55,333 nt of DNA from the NCBI GenBank assembly GCA_937899725.1, contig CALCCA010000177.1:1-55333 (forward strand). Direction: 5' to 3'. Positions within the stretch are counted from its first letter, which is position 1, and each line of letters starts with the position of its first letter. A program made the translations under genes and the position numbers. The notes beneath the pieces are model-generated. The model was not told the DNA's origin and made no database searches. It was given only the letters and a program-made list of their open reading frames with translations. Below are positions 7,304 to 15,600 of the stretch, piece by piece. This DNA is from an uncultured Halomicronema sp. (GTDB lineage: Bacteria > Cyanobacteriota > Cyanobacteriia > Phormidesmidales > Phormidesmidaceae).

Positions 7304-8287
7304 ATGGCATTGATTCAGAAAGTTCCGGTGACGGTACTGACCGGATATTTGGGCGCCGGTAAGACCACTTTGCTCAATCGCATGCTGACCGAAAATCATG
7401 GTCAGCGAATTGCCGTGATTGTCAATGAATTCGGTGAGGTGGGCATTGACCATCAGCTGGTGATTGATGCTGATGAAGAAATTTTTGAAATGAATAACGG
7501 CTGCATTTGTTGCACCGTGCGAGGTGATTTAATCCGAATTATCGGTAATCTCATGGCTCGGGTTGATGCCTTTGACCATTTAGTGATTGAAACGACTGGG
7601 CTTGCGGATCCGGCTCCGGTGATTCAGTCGTTTTTTACCGATGAGGTGATGGCTCGCCAAACCCAGTTGGATGCGGTGGTGACGGTCGTCGATGCCAAAT
7701 ATATCTCAGAGCATTGGGACAGTAGCGAAGCTCAAGAACAAATTGCCTTTGCCGATGTGATTTTGCTCAATAAATCAGATTTAGTGTCGCCAGAACACCT
7801 AGAGAATCTAGAGAAAAAGGTGCGCGGCTTGAATGCGATCGCGACTATTCACTCTACGCAAGACTGTGCCATTGGCTTAGAGCAGCTATTGGGTATTCAA
7901 TCCTTTGACCTGAAGAATGCCCTCAGTATCGATCCGCAGTTTTTGGATGAAGATGCCCACGAGCATGACGAATCGGTTTATTCAGTTGCGATTACCGCAA
8001 CGGGCACCGTCGATAGTGACCAGCTCAATCGGTGGCTCTATCAACTGGTGCAGGCGAAGGGCTCGGATATTTTTCGGATGAAAGGCATTTTAGATGTCGA
8101 TAATGCCGATCGCCGGTTTGTCTTTCAAGGCGTTCACATGACGTTAGATGGACGCCCTGGTAAACCCTGGCAGCCGGGTGAACGCCGTCAAAGTGAATTG
8201 GTCTTTATTGGCCGCAATTTAGACGAGGCAGAGCTGCGGCAAGGCTTTCAAGACTGTTTGGCTAAAGCCTATGCCGATGTGTCGTAA
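7304..8287 (+). CDS. COG0523 GTPase, nitrile hydratase metallochaperone (P47K/CobW type)
   Basis: A 327-residue P-loop GTPase of the CobW/P47K family. The P-loop GYLGAGKT is at residues 14-21, and the metal-binding C-I-C-C motif at 67-70 is intact. The switch segment [10 protein letters not shown] and the base-recognition NKSD follow, and a CobW C-terminal domain starts near residue 220 with a small His cluster (DEDAHEHDE). P47K members are needed for insertion of Fe or Co into nitrile hydratase. The ATG at 7304 is where similarity begins; the frame is open far upstream but overlaps the DUF1097 gene. No equivalent gene is seen near the split hydratase set, so this one may serve both enzymes. 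Confidence 0.87.
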   Translation: MALIQKVPVTVLTGYLGAGKTTLLNRMLTENHGQRIAVIVNEFGEVGIDHQLVIDADEEIFEMNNGCICCTVRGDLIRIIGNLMARVDAFDHLVIETTGLADPAPVIQSFFTDEVMARQTQLDAVVTVVDAKYISEHWDSSEAQEQIAFADVILLNKSDLVSPEHLENLEKKVRGLNAIATIHSTQDCAIGLEQLLGIQSFDLKNALSIDPQFLDEDAHEHDESVYSVAITATGTVDSDQLNRWLYQLVQAKGSDIFRMKGILDVDNADRRFVFQGVHMTLDGRPGKPWQPGERRQSELVFIGRNLDEAELRQGFQDCLAKAYADVS

Positions 8288-8332
8288 TCAACTTTTACCT
8301 TTTTTTGATCTGGGGGAGACTGCGTTAAATCG

Positions 8333-9085
8333 ATGAAACTACAGCACTATTTAGGGGGACTAGAAAATTTAGACCCCGTCAACTTTGAAACTCAGGTTTT
8401 TGTTGAATCTTGGGAAGAACGGATCTTTGGCATTCACACGGCGATGATGGCGCTCAGCAATCATCTCGATGATTCTCTGCCGGATTATGAGATGGGGGCG
8501 GTGCCCACCGAGTTCAAAAGTTTTTGGACGTGGGGGCATTTGCGCATGGGGGCTGAGGCCATGCAGCCCTTTGAATATTTCCGCCTGCGGTATTACGAAA
8601 AATGGTTGGGGGGGATTTCGGGATTTTTTGTCTCCGAAGGCTATATCACCCAGGAAGAGTTGGATGCTCGCACTGCTGAGTTCTTGGCCGATGCCGACAA
8701 GGGGCCGAGCGATGCTTCGACGGCAGCCGCCGCCATTGATGAGCAGGTGGTGAAATATTTGACCGAGGGCGATTCGCCGATGCGGCCTTTGCCTGCGGTG
8801 CCGCAGTTCAGCGTGGGCGATCGCGTGCGGGTCAAAACTCTGGTCTCGGCTGACCATACGCGCCTGCCGGGTCATATTCGTGGCCGCGTGGCGGAAATCG
8901 TGAAAGTCTATGACGAAGCTTACACCTACTTTTTCCCCACGACTGACGGGTTAGGTACGCCCATGCCCATCTATAGCATCGTCATCAAGGCTACCGACAT
9001 CTGGGAAACCTCCCTGGCGGATGACAATTCGGTGTATTACAACGACATTTTTGAAGTGTATCTAGAGTATTTAGAAGACGATTAG
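8333..9085 (+). CDS. Nitrile hydratase beta subunit, full length
   Basis: A 250-residue beta subunit with both domains in one chain. The N-terminal helical part has an FVESWEERIFGIHTAM segment and a LRMGAEAMQPFEYFRLRYYEKWL helix pair, where the Arg of LRMGAE occupies the place of the active-site-facing beta arginine. A linker follows, then the SH3-like barrel (FSVGDRVRVK; HTRLPGHIRGRVAEIV). Compared with classical beta subunits the start is MKLQHYLGGLENLD instead of MNGxHDxGGM, and the loop before the barrel is long. The order beta-alpha-accessory is a common nitrile hydratase order and differs from the split set at the left end. Cobalt type is inferred from the alpha partner. Confidence 0.87.
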   Translation: MKLQHYLGGLENLDPVNFETQVFVESWEERIFGIHTAMMALSNHLDDSLPDYEMGAVPTEFKSFWTWGHLRMGAEAMQPFEYFRLRYYEKWLGGISGFFVSEGYITQEELDARTAEFLADADKGPSDASTAAAAIDEQVVKYLTEGDSPMRPLPAVPQFSVGDRVRVKTLVSADHTRLPGHIRGRVAEIVKVYDEAYTYFFPTTDGLGTPMPIYSIVIKATDIWETSLADDNSVYYNDIFEVYLEYLEDD

Positions 9086-9221
9086 CGATTTGTTAATCGC
9101 TGCCCGATTGAGCCCTTTGGGCCGCCGTGCTGACCCAAATTTGCGCCCGCTACTCAGCGTGGTTTGGGAGCTTAAAGGCGGTGTCTCAGCATTTGTAAAT
9201 CACAGCTACAAGGAGCGTGTC

Positions 9222-9845
9222 ATGCCCAGTAATTATCCCGGATTTGGGTATCCCCCCGATCGCGAAACGGTGAGTGCGGCGAAGGTAAAAGCCCTCGAAT
9301 CACTCCTGATTGAGAAAGGCATCATTACCAGCCAGACCGTGGAAACCGTTTTGAGTCATTTTGAGACCAAGATGGGGCCGTTTAACGGTGCGAAATTAGT
9401 CGCTCGGGCTTGGGTCGACCCAGAGTTTAAAGACCTGCTGGTGGCTGACTGTAATGCGGCCTGTCAGCAAATGGATTTTCCTGAGGGGATGTCTGGGGCC
9501 GAGGGCGAGCACATGCGCGTCGCCGAAAACACGCCCGAAGTCCATAACGTCATTGTCTGCACCTTGTGCTCTTGCTATCCCTGGCCCACCCTCGGCCTGC
9601 CCCCCTATTGGTACAAAGACCCCACTTTTCGCGCCCGCGTCACGCGAGAACCCCGCGTGGTGCTATCGGAGTTTGGCGTGGAGTTAGATGATTCGGTGGA
9701 GGTTCGCCTGTGGGATACCAGCGGTCAGATTCGCTGGTGGGTGCTGCCGCTGCGCCCTGCTGGTACCGAAGACATGAGTGAAGCCGAACTCGCGGAGTTG
9801 CTGACGCCGGAAGCCATGATGGGCGTGGCCACGGTCAAGGCTTAA
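9222..9845 (+). CDS. Nitrile hydratase alpha subunit, Co type
   Basis: A 207-residue catalytic subunit. The metal claw [10 protein letters not shown] has Cys113, Cys116 and Cys118, with Thr after the first Cys as in cobalt enzymes. LGLPPYWYKD and EPRVVLSEFG follow. The start at 9222 is set by AAGGAG ten bases upstream and by homology; the frame is open to 9090, but that stretch shows no family similarity. A 136-base gap separates it from beta. It is clearly paralogous to the alpha gene at 1129-1749, sharing the helix LLxEKGI and the WVDPxFK segment, yet differs through much of the first 100 residues, so the two sets may have different substrates. Confidence 0.9.
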   Translation: MPSNYPGFGYPPDRETVSAAKVKALESLLIEKGIITSQTVETVLSHFETKMGPFNGAKLVARAWVDPEFKDLLVADCNAACQQMDFPEGMSGAEGEHMRVAENTPEVHNVIVCTLCSCYPWPTLGLPPYWYKDPTFRARVTREPRVVLSEFGVELDDSVEVRLWDTSGQIRWWVLPLRPAGTEDMSEAELAELLTPEAMMGVATVKA

Positions 9846-9949
9846 ACCAGCTCCACCCCGATCAGCGGAGACGTCTGCTTGTTCCAGTCGTCTTACCGAC
9901 CCAGGCAGATCCGCTCCCTGACGCTAAATCATCGCCAAAGTGATTGTGT

Positions 9950-10312
9950 ATGTTTACTAAATTTGAGCATTTTGCTGCCACTAGCCTGATGGGCTCCTCC
10001 GAAGAAGCGCCCCCTCGCCAGGATGGGCATCTCCAGTTTGATCGTGATTGGGAAAAGCTCGCTTTTGGGGTGGCGATCGCCCTTTCTAAGCAAGGCTATT
10101 TCGAGTGGGAAGAGTTTCGGCAGACGCTGATTGCCACCATTGCCGAATGGGAGGCCACCCATGAACTCGATGACCCCGATTGGGACTACTACCAATGTTG
10201 GTTAGCCGCTTTAGAAAAACAGGTCGTCGCCTCGGGGGTGCTCGCTGCCAGTGAATGGGCAGCCCTGGTAACTCAACTGCTGGATTGTAAAGGCCCGACA
10301 GCGACAACTTGA
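9950..10312 (+). CDS. Nitrile hydratase accessory protein (beta N-domain-like)
   Basis: A 120-residue protein of the same accessory family as the gene at 23-421. The conserved order is D-R-D-W-E-K-L-A-F-G-V-A, then YFEWEEFRQTLIATI, then WDYYQCWLAALEKQVV. It resembles the helical N-domain of the beta subunit and, by family, acts as an activator or subunit-exchange chaperone for the alpha subunit. ATG at 9950 was preferred over a TTG at 9944. It is the last gene of the NtcA-promoter operon; repeat-rich non-coding DNA begins after it. Confidence 0.75.
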   Translation: MFTKFEHFAATSLMGSSEEAPPRQDGHLQFDRDWEKLAFGVAIALSKQGYFEWEEFRQTLIATIAEWEATHELDDPDWDYYQCWLAALEKQVVASGVLAASEWAALVTQLLDCKGPTATT

Positions 10313-10638
10313 ACCGATGCCCGAGACAATAATCCTGAATCATCGCCATATCAGTGGCCAAATTAAGCGGAAGGCCCGACGACGCCAACCACTCTGTTTG
10401 TTTACTTCCGCTGTCAATTTTCCGCAACCGAGAACAGCCGAGAGGGGGTTTCTGGGGGGCCGTATTTGATTGACTAACGGTAGATGGCGATCGCTCAAGA
10501 ACACCTGCAATCAGTTGGCCGCTGCCTGAGCGCGGCAATTCAGTCTCCCGGTTGCAGCGGATGCTTTTCAGACTGCGATGATGGCAAAGCCTCGGGGCAA
10601 TAGAGACCGCCTGATCTCACCGAAGGTTGAGCGGAGTC

Positions 10639-10679
10639 GTTCAGTCAGCTGTCTCCCTCAGGGAGACGGCTGACTGAAC
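10639..10679. repeat. Long hairpin repeat (20-bp arms)
   Basis: The arms 10639-10658 and 10660-10679 are reverse complements with one mismatch that would still pair as G-U in RNA. The centre contains CTCCCTCAGGGAG. Directly before it, at 10627-10641, lies TTGAGCGGAGTCGTT, which recurs at 10919-10933 and, inverted, at 10894-10907. These look like dispersed cyanobacterial repeats. Confidence 0.65.
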
Positions 10680-10825
10680 ATGTGTAGCCATGATTTTGAG
10701 AATTGAGACAGTACCGATTCTCTGAGACAAGACGACAAATCTGGCCCCTCTGCTCTTTGGTTCTCCTACATTTCTAAGGTGGCATCGGGAGTCTGAGCCA
10801 ATTAATTGATAGGTGCTGAACCGTC

Positions 10826-10996
10826 TTATACCAGTTCTACGAATTACAGCTACACAGACAAGTCGGCTTTCTCCCTCGGGGAGACGCGATGCGAACGACT
10901 CCGCTCAGCCTACGTTCCTTGAGCGGAGTCGTTGGCGTAGCCTTCCCGTAGGGAATAAGGAAGATCTGTAGCCCAGTTTCAGAGAATTGGTATTAA
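10826..10996. repeat. MITE-like element with nested hairpin
   Basis: The ends form an imperfect terminal inverted repeat: TTATACCAGTTCT at 10826-10838 and AGAATTGGTATTAA at 10983-10996. Further inside, 14-base perfect arms (10894-10907 and 10920-10933) form another hairpin, and TTCCCGTAGGGAA follows at 10943-10955. There is no coding capacity. Size and structure fit a non-autonomous mobile repeat or its remnant. The whole gap 10313-11395 shows no other gene; the rest is unremarkable sequence. Confidence 0.5.
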
Positions 10997-11395
10997 TCAT
11001 GGCTGCGCCAACTCAATGGCTTCCTAATTCCTAATCTCACCGCGATTAGACTGTCTCAGTCGGGTTACAAAAGTTGAGGTAAGGTCTGGCGTAGGGGGAT
11101 CGGGTTGAGAAGACGATCCGAATTGTCGCCTCAACCCAGCCAGTACGGCCTATGGGCCATCCAACTGCATTCACGGCGATCGCCTCACTTTCGGCTCAAG
11201 ACATGCCACAACCGGTTTGAGGAACTTATTCAGAAATAATCGGTTCAGGTATTGAAGACATCAGCAGTGAACCGACTGTTGACTTGCCTACTGAGACTCG
11301 TTGTAAATCTCTAACCCCCCTTTAGAGCAACTTTTCTTGGCATTTTACAATGTCAGCATTCCGACCCTCATCAGGCAGCATTTACGAGAAGAACC

Positions 11396-12682
11396 ATGGC
11401 CCTAGATCTTGATCGGTTCTGGAAAGCGCTCAATCCATCAAAACCCCTCAATATTGCCCATGCTGAAGATGTCAAATACTACATTGATTTCTCCGATGTG
11501 CGGGGCGGTAATGTCACTCGCCAACTCGCCCGTACCATTGAGCGGTTGAAAGACAGTCCCACTTGTCAGTTGTTTACTGGACATATCGGTTGCGGTAAAT
11601 CGACTGAGTTGTTGTGTCTCCAAACGCACCTGACAAAAGCCGGATTTCACGTCGTTTTTTTTGAGTCCAGTGATGAAATGGATCTCAACGATGTGGATGT
11701 GACCGATATTCTGATGGCGATCGCCCGGCAGGTGAGTGCCAGTCTAGAAGCCATCAATATTTGTCTCAAGCCCAACTATTTCGTCTCACTGTTTCGCGAA
11801 GTGAGTGAGATTTTAAGAACGCCGATCGAAATTAGCAACGTGCAGTTTTCGGCAGGGCTGGCCAGCGTCACCGCCAGCACTAAAGACAGTCCCGAACTGC
11901 GACGGCAGATGCGGCAGATTATGGAGCCCCGCACCAACAACATTCTGGAGTCAATCAATCAGGAACTGCTCGCCCCTGCCGATGCCGCGTTGAAAAAGCA
12001 GGGCTACCAGGGGCTCGTTGTTTTGATTGATAATCTGGATCGGCTCGATAATACCGAAAAAGCGGGCAAACCTCAGCCCGCTTACCTGTTCGTCGATCGC
12101 GGGGAACAACTGCGGCGGCTCAACTGTCACGTGGTCTACACCATTCCCATCGTGCTGGTGTTCTCGAATGAACTCAATCCCCTGGCTAATCGCTTTGGCA
12201 TCGATCCACAAGTATTGCCGATGGTGATTACGCGCTATGCCGATGAGGCCCTCTGTGAACCTGGGCTAGAGCTGTTGCGGCAGCTCATTCTGGCGCGAGC
12301 GTTTCCCGAAACATTGCCCAGCGATCGCCTAGAGCGCGTGGGCGAAATTTTTGAAGACTTAGCAACCCTCGATCTCCTCTGCATGGCTAGCGGCGGCCAT
12401 GTAAGAAATTTGCTCAAGCTGGGGTTTAGCTGCCTGCAGCGCATGGATCCCCCCTTTTCGCGCGACTGTGTGGAGCGGGTGATTCGGCAGCGCCGCAACG
12501 AACTCTGGCGCGCCATTACCCCAGATGAAATGGAGTTGTTGCAGCAGGTCAAGCGCGAGAAGAAAGCGCGGGGCGAGACCAGTTACGAAGTGCTGCTGAA
12601 GAGCATGTTTGTGTTTGAATACCGCAGTGACGACTATGGTCACTGGTTTGACGTCAACCCCATTCTTTATGACGATCTCTAA
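11396..12682 (+). CDS. P-loop ATPase partner of the STAND-WD40 protein
   Basis: A 428-residue AAA/STAND-like ATPase. Walker A is GHIGCGKS at residues 62-69, Walker B is LVVLIDNLDRL with Asp212, and a sensor-like arginine-rich stretch follows. The N-terminus (MALDLDRFWKALNPSKPLN) precedes the core, and the C-terminal 100 residues look like a winged-helix region. No membrane segment or recognised effector domain is seen. It overlaps the next gene by 14 bases (the next ATG is at 12669), so the two are translationally coupled. In cyanobacteria such pairs of a short ATPase and a very large NTPase-repeat protein recur and may act in signalling or phage defence; the function here is unknown. Confidence 0.8.
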   Translation: MALDLDRFWKALNPSKPLNIAHAEDVKYYIDFSDVRGGNVTRQLARTIERLKDSPTCQLFTGHIGCGKSTELLCLQTHLTKAGFHVVFFESSDEMDLNDVDVTDILMAIARQVSASLEAINICLKPNYFVSLFREVSEILRTPIEISNVQFSAGLASVTASTKDSPELRRQMRQIMEPRTNNILESINQELLAPADAALKKQGYQGLVVLIDNLDRLDNTEKAGKPQPAYLFVDRGEQLRRLNCHVVYTIPIVLVFSNELNPLANRFGIDPQVLPMVITRYADEALCEPGLELLRQLILARAFPETLPSDRLERVGEIFEDLATLDLLCMASGGHVRNLLKLGFSCLQRMDPPFSRDCVERVIRQRRNELWRAITPDEMELLQQVKREKKARGETSYEVLLKSMFVFEYRSDDYGHWFDVNPILYDDL

Positions 12683-15600
12683 AGTCCCGGCACTGTCATC
12701 CGCCAATCAAGATGCGTTGCGATCGCTGATCCGCTCGATTGAGCGATCGCAGGGCACGTTTTCGCTGATTTTGGCCCGCTGCAACTATCGGATGCTGCGC
12801 GATCGCGTCCGAACGGCGCTCACACAGCAGCTGCAAGTTCCCTTGCAAGCAGTTGACCTGACGCCCCACTCCTCAACGCTGTACACCGCGATCGGTCGCG
12901 CCTTAGGCAACAAGCCACCCACGGCCATCATTGTCAGTGGGCTGGAGACGGTCACCGATCTCGATACGTTTCTTCGGGTGGCCAATCAAAGCCGAGAAGA
13001 GTTTCGCAACAACCTAGCCTGTCCGCTCGTGATCTGGGTGACCGACAGCCTGCTCAATCGGCTCATCCGCGACGCCACCGATTTTGAAAGCTGGGCCTCA
13101 GTCACCCTAGAGTTCGAAACTGACTTGTCGGAACTGACTCAGTTTGTCGAGCAAACTGCCGACACGATTTTCGAGCAGCTCCTGAACTCCCGCGAAAACA
13201 TTTTTCTCGACAATCAGGTGCTCGACCTCGATCAAAAATCTCCCCTGCGAGCTGAACTGCGCACGGCCTGCGAAGAGATTCATCAGTATTTAGATCCCCT
13301 GCCATCAGCCGTCGAAGCCAGTAGCCAGTTTATTCTGGGTCGCGTCGCGGATAACAATACTGAAGCAGCCCGACAGCATTACGAGCGCAGCCTCGAACTT
13401 TGGCAGCAAGTGGGCCATCAAGATCGCTACGGTCATGTCCAGTTTTATCTGGGTCTGTGGTGGGGCAATTATGCGGTGCGCCACCTGCCAGATCGCACAG
13501 CGGGATTGCAAAAATCGCGGGCGTGGTTAGAAGCCGCAATTCAGACTTTTGAAGCCATTGAGCAGCACCATCGGGTAGCTCAATTCATTAATTATTTAGG
13601 CGAGGTGCTGCATCGCCAAGCCGACTGGCTCGCGCTAGATGAGTTAGCTCATCAGGCCTTTACCCTACATCAACGCTTTTGCGATTACTTTCGTCAGGCG
13701 AAGGCGCTTGGGTTTATGGCGGCGGTGGCGATCGCCCACCAAAAATGGGTGCAGGCCGAATATCACGCCAACTTGGCCCTTAGCACTTGGCAACAGGCGG
13801 CTGAGCTGATGATGGCCGAGGGCGATCATGCCGCCCTGCTCAACTGGGAACGGAAGTTTCACCGGCCCTGGTATCTCTATTTTTTAGGGGCAGCCCAACG
13901 GCACAGTCAAAATTTTGTCCCCGCCACCCAAACTTTGGAAGAGGCACGTCAAACCGCGCGACCCAGCTACGATCCTGACCTCTATACCTACATCCTGAAT
14001 GAGCTACGAGAGGTCTACTTCACCCAAAAAGCCTATCTCAAGGCCTATGAAACCCGTCAGCTCCGGCGAGAAATTCAGAGTCAATTCAATTTACGGCCCT
14101 TTGTCGGCCCCGGTCGGTTACAGGCCAGTCAAGAAGTCACCAATCCTTCTTTGCCCCAGCCCCAGAGCCGCGATCATATCGCTCCAGAAATTGCCACCTC
14201 GGTCCGCTACCAAGACATCACGGCCCTGCTGCAGCGGATTGAACGCAAAGACTTTCGCCTCAGCGTGATTTATGGCCCCTCGGGCGTTGGCAAAAGCTCC
14301 GTGCTCCAAGCCGGATTGCTGCCAGCTCTGGAGCAGCGCACCTTTGAAGGGCGACCAGTGATTGCGGTGCTGCAACAGGTTTATCAAAACTGGATACCGG
14401 AACTCGGCCATCAGCTCACCCAGGCCTGTCAAGAAATTTACCCTGATGCGACGCCGATTCCGACTTTTGACTCCCTAGAAGCGATCTTGCAGCAGCTGCG
14501 AGAAAATGAAGAACGATACTTCAAAACAGTGCTAGTTTTCGATCAGTTTGAAGAATTCTTTTTCGCCAACTCTAACGTTGATGAGCGCTATCGATTTTAT
14601 GATTTTGCGGCGAGCTGCCTCAAAATTCTGGATGTTGAAATCATTCTTTCGATGAAAGAAGATTATCTACATTACCTATTAGTCTGTAATCGACTGACCG
14701 ATTTGGCGATTATTGGCAATAATATCCTCGACAAAAAAATCCTTTATTACATTGGCAACTTCACTCAAGAAGAAACCTACAACATCGTTAAAAATCGCAC
14801 CCAGCATACGCGCATAAAATTTGATGATGATTTGATTGATCAGATGGTGCAAGATCTGGCCGATCAGTTTGATCAGGTACGTCCTATTGAGCTGCAAATT
14901 GTGGGCGCTCAGCTGCAAACGGAAGAAATCACGACGTTAGCTCGGTACCAGGAACTCGCCCAAAATGGCTGCCAACCCAAAGAAGAGTTGGTCAATCGGT
15001 ACCTGGAAAACGTGGTGGAAGATTGCGGGGCCGAAAATCAAGACTTAGCTGAAATCATTCTCTATTTGCTCACCAGTAAGGAAGGCACTCGTCCGGTTAA
15101 GACCAAGTCAGAACTGATGCAGGAAAAGCTGTATGAAGCGCTGTCTAGCACCCCTCAACAAATCGATCTCATTCTGGGGATTTTTGTCCGAGCGGGGCTA
15201 GTGCTGCTGGTGCCCTCAGCCCCGGCGGACTCCTACCAGCTAGTCCATGATTATCTCGTTAATTTAATTCGAGAAAAGGTCGAGACCAAGCACCAAGAAA
15301 AAATCACCGACTTAATGAAGCAAGTGCGGGGATTAGACAAAACCGTCCGCTTGTTGGCAGGGCTACTGATCTCTATTATCTCGGTAGGCTGTGTGCTGTA
15401 TCTGCTTTATCGCAATAACAAATTGCTTTATCAGGTCACTCAGCTAGAGCGCGACTCCATTGAGAATCAAAGCAAATTTGATGGCTATCAGCTCAACAGT
15501 CTGGAATCTGCCGTGCGCGTGGCCGATCAGTTCAATGAGCGATCGGTGCTCGAAAAGCGTACCACCCTACCCATTCATACTCTGCAGTCGATTCTGGACA

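Noticed and set aside
9090-9221. Longer N-terminus for the alpha subunit at 9222
   Set aside because: No family similarity and AAGGAG precedes the ATG at 9222.
10086-10538. 150-codon minus-strand frame overlapping the accessory protein gene
   Set aside because: It is mostly antisense to a better supported gene and has no recognisable features.
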